Shown in pieces: positions 25,804-33,660 of a DNA stretch of 64,000 bases. The stretch comes from Gallionellaceae bacterium (GTDB lineage Bacteria; Pseudomonadota; Gammaproteobacteria; Burkholderiales; Thiobacillaceae): positions 47,004 to 111,003 of the forward strand of contig JAQTLU010000007.1 of NCBI GenBank assembly GCA_028714735.1, in the 5' to 3' direction. A program made the position numbers and the translations under genes. Positions within the stretch are counted from its first letter, which is position 1; the number at the start of each line of letters is the position of its first letter. The notes under the pieces are model-generated. The model saw nothing but the letters and a program-made list of their open reading frames with translations. It did no database searches and was not told the origin of the DNA.

Positions 25804-26841
25804 ATGAAACCTCATCAAGAGCAGTTCCTCGCCATCCAGTCCATGCTGGCCGCCGGCCATCGCTGCGTCCACCTGGAGCGGCACAGCCTGCTGCTGATCG
25901 GCGGAGTGGGCGGTTTCCTCAGCGTGGTTACGGAATGGTTCATCACCGATACCCGCTTTCCGGACATCGGCCAGCGCGGCGTCGCGCTGCTGGCCTGGCT
26001 GGCCTTCTGGCTGGGCGGCATGGCCCTGGTCGAGCACTGGATGACCCGGCGGGCGCGGACGCGCCGGGCCGAGACGCTGCCGTTCGCCCAGGCCCAGGTC
26101 ACGCGCGCCTGGTGGATGCTGCTGTCGGTCGGCTGCCTGGGCTCCTGCGCCATGTTCTTCTATGGCGGCGGCGGCATGATCTATGCCCTATGGACGGTAC
26201 TGTTGGGGCTGGGGATCTACTTCTACGGCCTGTTCTCGCGGCCGTTGATCGAGTGGATCGGCCTGGCCGCCATCCTGCTCGGGGTCGCCGGGCTGGCAGC
26301 CGGGCTGCCATATGGCGTGACGCGCTGGCTCAATGCCTCCTGTTTCGCCATCGGCATGCCCCTGGCTGGCTGGCTGAACGCGCACGCTGGCGATTCCGGC
26401 CTGCACAAGCGGGTGGCCGTGCTGGCCCTCTGGCTGGCCGTGGTGGTGACGCCGCCCCTGCTGATCGCGCGTTATGCGACCACGGCGGTACCGACCGCCG
26501 TCCCGGTCTACGCCGTCGCCTCTGTCGGGCAGGGCGAACAGGTGCTGCGCCTGGAGGCGGGCAGCCGCGTGCCGCTGCGGGTCGACCTGGACAGCCCGAT
26601 CCTGGCCGTCGCTCCCGACGCCGGACTGGACCTGACCCTGACCCGGTCGGTCGAGGTCGCCCTGCGCGACGGCCAGCCGGACGGCCGCTACCGGATCGGC
26701 GCCGGCGCCTGGCACACGATCCATGACGGCATCCTGCAATTGCGCATCGACCGGATCCGGCCGCGCCTGGCCGACGGGCGGGCGGAAGTGCTCACTCACG
26801 CCAGCCTGGACGGCACCGAATTCAAAGGAGACACCCCATGA
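25804..26841 (+). CDS. Polytopic membrane protein of unknown function, paired with a winged-helix regulator
   Basis: The 345-residue protein has about eight hydrophobic segments in its first 230 residues, including ALLAWLAFWLGGMALVEHW and ALWTVLLGLGIYFYGLFS, then a soluble C-terminal part of about 110 residues with regular beta-like stretches (VYAVASVGQGEQVLRLE). No family is recognised. Its stop overlaps the next start (ATGA), so it is translated with the winged-helix regulator. The pairing of a small regulator and a membrane protein behind a shared operator suggests a response to a membrane or envelope signal. The ATG was chosen over a TTG three codons earlier. Confidence 0.7.
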   Translation: MKPHQEQFLAIQSMLAAGHRCVHLERHSLLLIGGVGGFLSVVTEWFITDTRFPDIGQRGVALLAWLAFWLGGMALVEHWMTRRARTRRAETLPFAQAQVTRAWWMLLSVGCLGSCAMFFYGGGGMIYALWTVLLGLGIYFYGLFSRPLIEWIGLAAILLGVAGLAAGLPYGVTRWLNASCFAIGMPLAGWLNAHAGDSGLHKRVAVLALWLAVVVTPPLLIARYATTAVPTAVPVYAVASVGQGEQVLRLEAGSRVPLRVDLDSPILAVAPDAGLDLTLTRSVEVALRDGQPDGRYRIGAGAWHTIHDGILQLRIDRIRPRLADGRAEVLTHASLDGTEFKGDTP

Positions 26842-27185
26842 CCGCGACCCTGCCCCCACTCGACCCCCTGCTCCACCAGCCGGCCCGCACCCAGTTGGTG
26901 GCCTACCTGTCCGGGCGCGGCGAGGCGACCTTTTCCGAGCTGAAGCGCGTGCTCGGCGTCACCGACGGCAACCTGGGCGCCCACCTCGGCAAGCTGGTCG
27001 AGGCCGGCTACCTGGCCACCGGCGAGGCGACCGGCGGTGCCCGCGCCCAGACCGTGTATGCACTCACTGCTGCCGGCCGCATCGCGCTGGCCGAATACGT
27101 CGCTCGCCTGTCGGCCCTGATGGCGCTCAGCGCAGGCGACGAGTCGGCTGCCGAGATGAACCTGGCTGCCGATGGCCGGACCTGA
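26838..27185 (+). CDS. Winged-helix transcriptional regulator (HTH_27/MarR-like, small)
   Basis: The 115-residue protein is one winged helix-turn-helix domain: FSELKRVLGVTDGNLGAHLG is the recognition unit, then LVEAGYLATGEATGGARAQ forms the wing, and YALTAAGRIALAEYV the last helix. It lacks a separate ligand domain. It overlaps the membrane protein gene by 4 bases and probably acts on the inverted repeat before that gene. The effector is unknown. Confidence 0.82.
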   Translation: MTATLPPLDPLLHQPARTQLVAYLSGRGEATFSELKRVLGVTDGNLGAHLGKLVEAGYLATGEATGGARAQTVYALTAAGRIALAEYVARLSALMALSAGDESAAEMNLAADGRT

Positions 27186-27220
27186 CCCAACCCAACCCAA
27201 CCCTGCAAGGAGATTACGCC

Positions 27221-27625
27221 ATGAAGTTTGCCCACACCCTCGTCGTTCCGGTCTTCGCCCTGCTGGCCGGTTGCGCCGGCATCACCCCGCCATCGGCCGA
27301 CAAGCTGTCCGCCCTGCCCGTGGTCGTCTACCCCGCCATGCCGGCGGCGGCGGGCGACTTCGTCTACAAACTGCCGGCCAGCCAGCCGATCGAGCTGCGC
27401 ATCCTGGCCGACGGCAGCGCCCTGGCCGGCAACGTCGAGCAGACCGTAAGCGCCCGCCTGGCGCACGACCTCTTCTTGCATAAGCGCTGGGCCAGCGAGG
27501 ATGGCCGAACCTGGCTGGCCGCCGACAAGCTGATTGGGGTCAACCTCAGTATCGTCCTGCCTTCCTATGAGAAACCCGGGCCTGGCGAAATCCACCTGAC
27601 CGTGGAGAGAAAAATCGTCGAATGA
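27221..27625 (+). CDS. Predicted lipoprotein of unknown function
   Basis: The 134-residue protein has a lipoprotein signal with lipobox LLAGC (Cys at about 18). The mature part has a beta-rich domain (ADGSALAGNVEQTVSARLAHDLFLHKRW, in shorter pieces) and ends in LTVERKIVE. AAGGAG lies 8 bases before the ATG. It is the third gene of the membrane protein/regulator operon, so it probably works at the envelope with the polytopic protein. No domain is recognised. Confidence 0.75.
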   Translation: MKFAHTLVVPVFALLAGCAGITPPSADKLSALPVVVYPAMPAAAGDFVYKLPASQPIELRILADGSALAGNVEQTVSARLAHDLFLHKRWASEDGRTWLAADKLIGVNLSIVLPSYEKPGPGEIHLTVERKIVE

Positions 27626-27659
27626 GGTCCGTGCCAGCACGCGCTGAACGAGGATACGC

Positions 27660-27824
27660 ATGAAGAACCGGGGTAAAGACCATCTTGGTTTTGTCATCCT
27701 CCTGATCGGCTTCGGCCTGTTTCGCATCGCCGTCGCCGACTGGAACCCGATCCCGTCCGGCTCGATGCGGCCCAATCTGTTGACGGGTGGCGAGGCACGG
27801 GTGATCGGTCAAGCCCTGCGATGA
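27660..27824 (+). pseudogene. Truncated signal peptidase I (S26) remnant
   Basis: The frame MKNRGKDHLGFVILLIGFGL...DWNPIPSGSMRPNLLTGG is the start of an S26 signal peptidase: one membrane segment followed by the catalytic-serine motif PSGSM. A normal enzyme continues for 120 or more residues with a catalytic lysine; this frame ends after 54 codons (ARVIGQALR then stop), so the Lys box and the substrate-binding core are missing. No continuation in another frame was recognised downstream. It is probably a decayed gene. Confidence 0.6.
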
Positions 27825-27841
27825 CCAGACGGTGAGCCGGC

Positions 27842-28492
27842 GTGCTCGCCTTCACGCCGTACACGCGCAGGCCACTGGCAGTTTTCCTGGCCGCCTCGAT
27901 GGGCCTCCACCTGTTCGCGCTCGGCCTGTACCAGCCGGCAACTCCTGCCCGGCCCGCGCCATGGCGTGATACGCCCTTGCAATGGGTGGACCTGGAACCG
28001 CTGCCCTCGCAAGACGTGTCCGGGCCGCAGATTGCGCGTCCCGTCGTGAAAACCAAGAGCGTCCACGCCGGGTCGCCGCCCGCGGCGAAGCCGGTGGTGG
28101 AAGCCGTGCCTGCAACGGCGGCTTCGTCGCCAGACACGCCTGGAGCGGAAAAGACTTCTTCAGCTCCGGCGGCGGATATCTCTTTCACCGCACCCCCACC
28201 CCGGCGACGCAACCTGTCGACCGCCGAGATACTCGAACTGGCGCGCGAAATCGCCCGCCAGTCGCCGTCGGAGGCGATGCCGCCGGATCGGTCCGTCCTG
28301 CCGGAGGATCGTGCCATCCTGCCCGGCCTGGACCGCGCCCTGCGCCGGAAAACGCCCGGCGAACGTCGCTACGCGGACGGCATGATCAAGATGGTGACCC
28401 CGTCAGGCCAGGTCTACTGCCTGAAACCCCCGCCCGAATTCGCGCGCGATGGCCCGGCCGAGGCCCTCGCCGTGCCGACCAACTGCCCATGA
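27842..28492 (+). CDS. TonB-like membrane-anchored protein of unknown function
   Basis: This 216-residue protein has a single N-terminal membrane segment (PLAVFLAASMGLHLFALGLY) like TonB-type energy transducers, then a long Pro/Ala-rich linker to about residue 120, and a conserved C-terminal stretch IKMVTPSGQVYCLKPPPEF. The C-terminus is not a normal TonB fold; similar proteins are found as hypotheticals in betaproteobacteria. The start is a GTG. A periplasm-spanning role is inferred. It follows the signal peptidase remnant and has no clear operon partners. Confidence 0.65.
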   Translation: MLAFTPYTRRPLAVFLAASMGLHLFALGLYQPATPARPAPWRDTPLQWVDLEPLPSQDVSGPQIARPVVKTKSVHAGSPPAAKPVVEAVPATAASSPDTPGAEKTSSAPAADISFTAPPPRRRNLSTAEILELAREIARQSPSEAMPPDRSVLPEDRAILPGLDRALRRKTPGERRYADGMIKMVTPSGQVYCLKPPPEFARDGPAEALAVPTNCP

Positions 28493-28606
28493 CCACCACC
28501 ACGCCGAGGCAACTGTACCGGTCACCCTGGGACGGGTCTGTGTCTCCAGAAGTACAAGCCGCTCCGTTACACTTGTTCGCATGCACAGGCACAAGCCGGA
28601 ATCACC

Positions 28607-29377
28607 ATGAAAGCCACGAACTTCGACCTGAACGCCTATTTCGAGCGCATCGGCTATGCCGGCCGGTCGGGCGCCGACCTGGCCACGGTGGCCGAGCTGA
28701 TGCGCCACCAGTTGCAGGCGGTGCCGTTCGAGAACCTCGACGTGCATGCCGGCAAGGCGATCTCGCTGGTGCCCGAGGACATCGTCGCCAAGATCGTCCA
28801 GCGCCGGCGCGGCGGCTACTGCTACGAGGTCAACGGCCTGTTCGCCATGGCCCTGGTGGCGCTCGGGGTGCCTTACCGCTTCGTCGGCTGCCGGCCGATG
28901 ACCTATCCGGCCCGGCGACCGCGCACCCACATGGCCCTGCTGGCGACCCTGGAGGGCGAGGAATGGTTGTGCGACGTCGGTTTCGGCAGCTACGGCATGC
29001 GTGCGCCCATGCGCCTGCACGAGGCGGCCGAGGTGCGCCAGGACCACGACCGCTTCCAGCTTGGCCTAATGAACGAACGCGAATACCTGCTCAGGGCCTG
29101 GGTGGCGGGCGAGTGGGCCAACCAGTACTGCTTCGACCTCTCGTGTCACGAATGGATCGATTTCATGCCGGCCAACTGGCTCAACTCCAGCCACCCGGAC
29201 ACCCTGTTCGTGCAGCACCGGGTGGTCATGCGGCAGACGCCGGAAGGCCGCGTCATCCTGTTCGACGAACGCTTGAAGACCGTGCAGGACGATACCGTGA
29301 CGGAACGCCTGCTGGCCGCCCAGGAGGTCGCGGACTGCCTGCGCGAGGTGTTCGGCCTGGAACCGCTGGCCGGCTGA
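28607..29377 (+). CDS. nat: Arylamine N-acetyltransferase
   Basis: The 256-residue enzyme transfers acetyl from acetyl-CoA to arylamines or hydrazines. The catalytic triad is visible: Cys72 in RRRGGYCYEVN, His108 in RPRTHMALL and Asp123 in LCDVGFG. The N-terminal YFERIGYAG and PFENLDVH are family landmarks. It stands alone and is convergent with the zinc-ribbon gene directly after it. The natural substrate is unknown. Confidence 0.94.
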   Translation: MKATNFDLNAYFERIGYAGRSGADLATVAELMRHQLQAVPFENLDVHAGKAISLVPEDIVAKIVQRRRGGYCYEVNGLFAMALVALGVPYRFVGCRPMTYPARRPRTHMALLATLEGEEWLCDVGFGSYGMRAPMRLHEAAEVRQDHDRFQLGLMNEREYLLRAWVAGEWANQYCFDLSCHEWIDFMPANWLNSSHPDTLFVQHRVVMRQTPEGRVILFDERLKTVQDDTVTERLLAAQEVADCLREVFGLEPLAG

Positions 29378-29884
29378 TCAATAACTCTTGTCGAACTGGG
29401 TGCCGCTGCACTTCGGGCAGGGCGGGACGTGGCCGGTTTCCTTGAGGTGGACCTTCTGGCCGCAGGCCTGGCAGGTCAGGGTGCCGGCAGAAGTCATCTC
29501 GCCGGTCTTGTAGACCAGCGAACCCCTGGCCTTGTCGCTCAGCGACTGCAGGGCATTGCCGGTCGCTGCCAGCACGGCCGCGAGCGAGGCAAGCGCACCG
29601 GCGCCCAGTCGTGACGGGTTGAGCCGCTCCTTGGCCTCTTCGCCCAGTTGCTGGGCATCGGCCAGGGTCTGGTCCAGGTCGCGGGACAGATATTGCTTCA
29701 ATTCCTCGCCCCGTTCCGCGCTGACTTCACCCAGCGCGGTCAACTGCTCGCGGGCCTTTTCCAGGGCTACCGTCATAGATTCGCGTCCGCGTTCCTTGCC
29801 GGCCAGATAGAGTTCGTTGAATTTGCCGGCGAGCTTGTCGTATTGCTGCGCCAGGCTGGCCTTGTCCTGATCGTTGTTTTCCAT
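29378..29884 (-). CDS. Zinc-ribbon protein of the DUF1451 (YbeL-like) family
   Basis: The 168-residue protein has a long coiled-coil-like helical part (about 1-125, rich in Ala, Glu and Lys) and a C-terminal zinc ribbon with CQAC and CPKC, as in E. coli YbeL. The GEMTSAGTLTCQACGQ stretch matches the family's VGLGNLVCEKC region. The function of the family is unknown. It abuts the nat stop codon on the opposite strand. Confidence 0.8.
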   Translation of the reverse strand: MENNDQDKASLAQQYDKLAGKFNELYLAGKERGRESMTVALEKAREQLTALGEVSAERGEELKQYLSRDLDQTLADAQQLGEEAKERLNPSRLGAGALASLAAVLAATGNALQSLSDKARGSLVYKTGEMTSAGTLTCQACGQKVHLKETGHVPPCPKCSGTQFDKSY

Positions 29885-30112
29885 GCCTGCTCTCCCGAAA
29901 GCGCGGCACGGACGATCCTGCCGCAGCGTCGAATAAGGTAAAGGTGACGGACCCGGTTCAGGCCTCTCCCATCCAACTCATGTTAGATCGTGTCCTGTTA
30001 TCCTGCTCGACAGGGCGGGCAGATATCTGCGCGTACCCCGCCATCTTGCTAAGCTGGGGAGAGGCCACGATGGATTGGCAACCGACTAATCAAGAACCCC
30101 GGAGGAGCATTC

Positions 30113-30589
30113 ATGAAAATTCTCGGCGTGATCATCATTGTTGCGTTGGCGCTGCTCGCGGTGTTCACGTTGGCCAACTGGTCGGTGCTGACGGCGCCGA
30201 CCCTGCTGTCCTTCATCGTGTTCGAGATCCAGGGCCCGCTCGGCGTGATCCTGCTCGGCGTGACCCTGGTCCTGGTCGGGCTGTTCGCGTTCTATGCCCT
30301 GTCCATGCGCACGGCAATGCTGATGGAGGCCTACCGGCACAAGCAGGAATTGCAGGCGCAGCGCAAGCTGGCCGAGACGGCCGAGGCTTCGCGTCTGGCT
30401 GAGTTGCGCGCCCAGATGGAACACGATTTCGGCCAGTTGCGCGCTGCCATCGAGCAGACCGGCGGCCGCATCGAGGCCGTGGAACAGGCGCTCCACAAGT
30501 CCTTCGAGGAGGCCGCCAACGGCCTGGCCGCCGGCATCGGCGAGGTCGAGGAAAAGCTCGACCGGATACTCGCGGCGCCGCCGGCCTAA
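30113..30589 (+). CDS. LapA-domain-like inner membrane protein
   Basis: The 158-residue protein has two membrane helices (VIIIVALALLAVFTLANWS and LGVILLGVTLVLVGLFAFY) followed by a cytoplasmic coiled coil of about 95 residues rich in Ala, Glu and Gln. This is the LapA/DUF1049 layout, which in E. coli works with LapB in lipopolysaccharide control. A GGAGGAG lies before the ATG. LapB is not adjacent, so a LapA role is tentative. Its stop overlaps the convergent DUF1127 gene. Confidence 0.7.
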   Translation: MKILGVIIIVALALLAVFTLANWSVLTAPTLLSFIVFEIQGPLGVILLGVTLVLVGLFAFYALSMRTAMLMEAYRHKQELQAQRKLAETAEASRLAELRAQMEHDFGQLRAAIEQTGGRIEAVEQALHKSFEEAANGLAAGIGEVEEKLDRILAAPPA

Positions 30590-30837
30590 CCGTTTCCGGC
30601 GCGGCCCCAGCGCTCGCGGCCATGCCTGACGGCATAGTCGATGCCGCCGCGGTCCAGGCCCAGGTCGTGCAATTCCCGCTCGTCCATGGCGCGCAGTTCG
30701 GTTTCGCCGCGCCACCAGGCCAGTGCCGCCGCCAATCGACTCAGGCTGCGCGCGAGCCAGCGCCGAAGCAGACGCTGACGCACGGCTTCCGCGTGGCGGG
30801 CGAGGCGCCGGGTATCCGTATCTTGGCGATGGGTCAT
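30586..30837 (-). CDS. DUF1127 small protein
   Basis: The 83-residue basic protein ends with the DUF1127 motif LRAMDERELHDLGLDRGGIDYAV, typical of small arginine-rich proteins (YjiS-like) that in alphaproteobacteria bind RNA or affect phosphate and small-RNA turnover. The N-terminal half is Arg-rich. It is divergent from the MocR gene. Function here is unknown. Confidence 0.85.
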   Translation of the reverse strand: MTHRQDTDTRRLARHAEAVRQRLLRRWLARSLSRLAAALAWWRGETELRAMDERELHDLGLDRGGIDYAVRHGRERWGRAGNG

Positions 30838-30940
30838 GGCCAGCTCCTGGAATGGCTATGGGTCATAGTAGGACGGCATCGGAAGGCATTACAGATTCAG
30901 AAAATACTGAATTGATGCATTACAGTTAAGCTGTCGGCAT

Positions 30941-30975
30941 GACTGTATCGGTCGTTCCGGCCGGCGACTGTATCG
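30941..30975. promoter_or_regulatory. Direct repeats GACTGTATCG upstream of the MocR gene
   Basis: Two exact 10-base copies, at 30941-30950 and 30966-30975, start 25 bases apart. MocR regulators such as GabR and PdxR bind direct repeats in their own promoter region, so these are candidate operator sites. They lie 49 bases or more before the MocR start and in the gap shared with DUF1127. Confidence 0.5.
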
Positions 30976-31023
30976 ATGTCACCCGGCGCGGCCGGGCTAG
31001 ACTGGCGGCATCAGGAGGCTCCC

Positions 31024-32433
31024 ATGAACCTGTACGAAAACCTCGCCACCGAATTGAAGGACGCCATTCGCCAGGGCACCTACCCGCCCGGCGAGCGGGT
31101 GCCCTCGGTGCGCCGCCTGTCCGAGCGTAACGGCGTCAGCCAGGCCACCGTGGTGGCGGCCTACCGGTTGCTGGAAAGCCACGGCTGGCTGGAGGCGCGG
31201 CCGCAGTCCGGCTTCTTCGCCCGCCATCCCGAATCGGCGCCGCCGCCGGCCCGGACCACCGAGGCCAATGCCGGCCCCTGCGCGGTCAACGTCACCGAAC
31301 TGGCCGTGCGCCTGTCGCGCAACACCCAGCGCAAGGACCTGGTGTCGTTCGGCGCCGCCGTGCCGCACCCCGATTTCCTGCCGCTGAAGGATCTGCGTAC
31401 CTCGCTCAACCGATGCCTGCGCGGCGTCGACGACGTCGGCAGCCGCTACAGCTTCCCGCCCGGCGAAGAGGCCTTGCGCCTGCGCATCGCCCGCCGCGCC
31501 GCCGACTCCGGCTGCCAGTTCGGCCCGGACGACATCGTCATCACCGACGGCTGCCAGGAGGCGCTCAACCTGGCCCTGCGCGCCGTGGCCCGGCCCGGCG
31601 ACATCGTCGCCATCGAGACCCCGGCCTTCTTCGGCACCCTGCAGGCGATCGAGTCGCTCGGCATGCAGGCGCTGGAAATCCCCAGCGATCCGGATACCGG
31701 CCTGAGCCTGGAGGCTCTGACCCTGGCAATCGACCGCTGGCCGGTCAAGGCCGTGGTCACGGTGAGCAGCTTCAGCAACCCCACCGGCAGCCTGATGCCG
31801 GACGGCCACAAGGCCAGGCTGGTGAAGATGCTGGCGGCGCGCACCATCCCGCTGATCGAGGACGACATCTACGGCGATCTCGGCCACGGCCGCGAACGCC
31901 CGCGCGCGGCCAAGGCCTACGACCGCGACGGCAACGTGCTGCTGTGCTCGTCGTTCTCCAAGTCCATCGCGCCCGGCTACCGGGTCGGCTGGATCATCCC
32001 CGGGCGCTGGCGCAAGCAGGTCGAGCACCTGAAGTACGTCGGCACCATGGCCAACGCCACCCTGCCGCAACTGGCCATCGCCGACTACCTGGCCGACAGC
32101 CGCTACGAGCGCCACCTGGTTCGCGTCCGCCGCGTTTATGCCGACAACCTCGCCCGCATGCAGAGCGCCATCAGCCGCTACTTTCCCGCCGGCACCCGCA
32201 CCTCGCGCCCCACCGGCGGTTTCGTGCTCTGGGTCGAACTGCCGGAAGGGCGCGACACCATGGCCCTGTACGAACAGGCCCTGGCCGCCGGCATCAGTTT
32301 CACGCCGGGGCGCCTGTTCTCGCCCCAGGACAAGTACGGCAACTGCCTGCGCCTGGTGGCGGCGCTGCCGTGGGAGGCCCGGGTGGAAGCGGCCCTGGCG
32401 GAACTGGGGCGGCTGGCGGGGCGGGGTGGCTGA
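31024..32433 (+). CDS. MocR-family regulator (GntR winged helix fused to PLP aminotransferase fold)
   Basis: The 469-residue protein has an N-terminal GntR winged helix (about 1-75, GTYPPGERVPSVRRLSERNG and SQATVVAAYRLLESHGWLEA) and a class I aminotransferase domain (about 95-465). The PLP lysine lies in SSFSKSIAPGYRVGW, preceded by the NPTGSL and EDDIYGDL motifs. MocR proteins control PLP, GABA or other amino compound genes. AGGAG-like sequence lies before the ATG; an earlier in-frame ATG 48 bases upstream lacks one. The regulated genes are not identified. Confidence 0.9.
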   Translation: MNLYENLATELKDAIRQGTYPPGERVPSVRRLSERNGVSQATVVAAYRLLESHGWLEARPQSGFFARHPESAPPPARTTEANAGPCAVNVTELAVRLSRNTQRKDLVSFGAAVPHPDFLPLKDLRTSLNRCLRGVDDVGSRYSFPPGEEALRLRIARRAADSGCQFGPDDIVITDGCQEALNLALRAVARPGDIVAIETPAFFGTLQAIESLGMQALEIPSDPDTGLSLEALTLAIDRWPVKAVVTVSSFSNPTGSLMPDGHKARLVKMLAARTIPLIEDDIYGDLGHGRERPRAAKAYDRDGNVLLCSSFSKSIAPGYRVGWIIPGRWRKQVEHLKYVGTMANATLPQLAIADYLADSRYERHLVRVRRVYADNLARMQSAISRYFPAGTRTSRPTGGFVLWVELPEGRDTMALYEQALAAGISFTPGRLFSPQDKYGNCLRLVAALPWEARVEAALAELGRLAGRGG

Positions 32434-32484
32434 GGCCAGACGTTAACGGGAACGGGATGCCGGCGGGTCTTGCGGCGACCTACG

Positions 32485-32515
32485 GCTTTACCCGACTTGT
32501 ATACTCGGGTAAAGC
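32485..32515. promoter_or_regulatory. Perfect 11-bp inverted repeat operator before a small RHH-like gene
   Basis: GCTTTACCCGA and TCGGGTAAAGC are perfect reverse complements separated by 9 bases (CTTGTATAC), which together with the next T give a TATACT -10-like element. The symmetry suggests a dimeric repressor, probably the small protein encoded 40 bases downstream. It could instead act as an RNA hairpin. Confidence 0.6.
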
Positions 32516-32555
32516 GGCTAGGCTTAACGTACCTAAAGCCATGAAGGAGCCGGAA

Positions 32556-32786
32556 ATGACGGGCCAGATCCAGATCACCATCGACCGTGAGGTCTACGAC
32601 CGCCTGCAGATGCTCATGGTGCCGCCCATCAGCGACGCCAACCAGGTCATCAGGACCTTGCTTTATCACGATGGGCGTACCAGTCCGGCCGCGCTCGCCC
32701 TGGCAGCGGATGAACAGCACTACACCTATGCCCAGGAACTCGACCGTGCCAGCCAGGGTATTTACGAGTGCGGCGGGGGAACCTGA
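32556..32786 (+). CDS. Small ribbon-helix-helix-like protein
   Basis: The 76-residue protein begins GQIQITIDREVYDRLQMLM, a beta strand followed by helices, then SDANQVIRTLLYHDGRTSPA, resembling the ribbon-helix-helix fold of small regulators and the SeqA N-terminus. The second ATG was chosen because AAGGAG lies 6 bases upstream. A perfect palindrome lies just before it, consistent with autoregulation. No toxin gene is adjacent; a DsrC-like gene follows 79 bases later. Function is inferred. Confidence 0.6.
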   Translation: MTGQIQITIDREVYDRLQMLMVPPISDANQVIRTLLYHDGRTSPAALALAADEQHYTYAQELDRASQGIYECGGGT

Positions 32787-32865
32787 ACCCGCCTCGCTGG
32801 GCGATGCGCCGGACCCGGTGCATCCCCGAGCAGCAATAGACAGGCAACATGACAGGAGGACGACC

Positions 32866-33234
32866 ATGAATCTCACCACGCAAAACTTCGAACGGCCCGG
32901 CTATGAAACCCGGCCCGACCCCGATTTCCCGATGGCTCCCGTCGACTGGTCCCGCAAGGAGGCCGAGGCGATGGCCAAGGCCGAAGGATTGATGATGACC
33001 GAGGAGCACTGGCAGGTCGTGTGTGCGCTGCAGGAGTTCTATGCCCGCCACGACGGCCCGACGGTGAATGTGCGCGAGCTGCACGACGCGCTGGACGAGT
33101 CCTTCCATCCCGAAGGCGGCATCAAGCATCTCTACGAGCTGTTCCCAAATGGCCCCGTGGCCCAGGGCTGCCGGCTCGCCGGCTTGCAGGCACCGTCAGG
33201 GGCACAGGACCGCGGCTTCGGCAGCGCCGTGTAG
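32866..33234 (+). CDS. DsrC/TusE-family protein with altered C-terminal cysteine
   Basis: The 122-residue protein has the DsrC/TusE fold landmarks: PVDWSRKEAEAMAKAEGLMM, TEEHWQVVCALQEFYARH and GGIKHLYELFPNGPVAQGC. DsrC proteins carry sulfur on two C-terminal cysteines spaced C-x10-C, TusE keeps only the last. Here the upstream cysteine (Cys102) is kept but the position of the last (113) is Ala, followed by an unusual 9-residue extension. It therefore cannot use the usual trisulfide chemistry and may be regulatory or degenerate. AGGAGG lies before the ATG. Confidence 0.82.
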   Translation: MNLTTQNFERPGYETRPDPDFPMAPVDWSRKEAEAMAKAEGLMMTEEHWQVVCALQEFYARHDGPTVNVRELHDALDESFHPEGGIKHLYELFPNGPVAQGCRLAGLQAPSGAQDRGFGSAV

Positions 33235-33300
33235 CCGGCACGGTCTTGCCGGGCGCGCAGACTGGCCTTAAGGTCGGGAAAACCTCTCGGCATAGCGACC

Positions 33301-33645
33301 ATGATCCAACTTCCCGACGCACTCAAGGCTTGGGGCACGCCCGCATTCAGGGCGGCCCTGAAACAGGAGCTGGAACGGCAGGAGCCGTGCGCGTTGCCCC
33401 TGCAGGAAGGCCTGTCGACCAGCAGCCATGCCCTGGACGATCCGTTCAGCGTCGTCCTTGTCGCCGCCTCCGAAGAGCCCGGTCGTATCCATGCCCGGGT
33501 GGGCATCTTCTATCACGGCCTCATCGCCGGTTGCAGTTGCGCCGACGACCCCACGCCGGTCGAGCCGCAGGACGAATATTGCGAACTGCTGCTGGATATC
33601 GACCGGACCACGGCGGCCACGCGGGTGACCCTGGCGCCGGATTGA
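33301..33645 (+). CDS. Conserved betaproteobacterial protein of unknown function
   Basis: The 114-residue protein begins MIQLPDALKAWGTPAF and contains HARVGIFYHGLIAGCSCADDPTP (in parts) and EYCELLLDIDRTT. Similar hypotheticals occur in other betaproteobacteria. The CSCADDP segment with two close cysteines and acidic residues could bind metal, but no family function is known to me. No signal peptide. The ribosome site is weak. It is convergent with the pseudouridine synthase gene. Confidence 0.65.
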   Translation: MIQLPDALKAWGTPAFRAALKQELERQEPCALPLQEGLSTSSHALDDPFSVVLVAASEEPGRIHARVGIFYHGLIAGCSCADDPTPVEPQDEYCELLLDIDRTTAATRVTLAPD

Positions 33646-33660
33646 CCGCCCAAGGCCAGT

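Noticed and set aside
32556-33234. Toxin-antitoxin pair formed by the RHH-like and DsrC-like genes
   Set aside because: The second gene is clearly DsrC-family and shows no toxin features.
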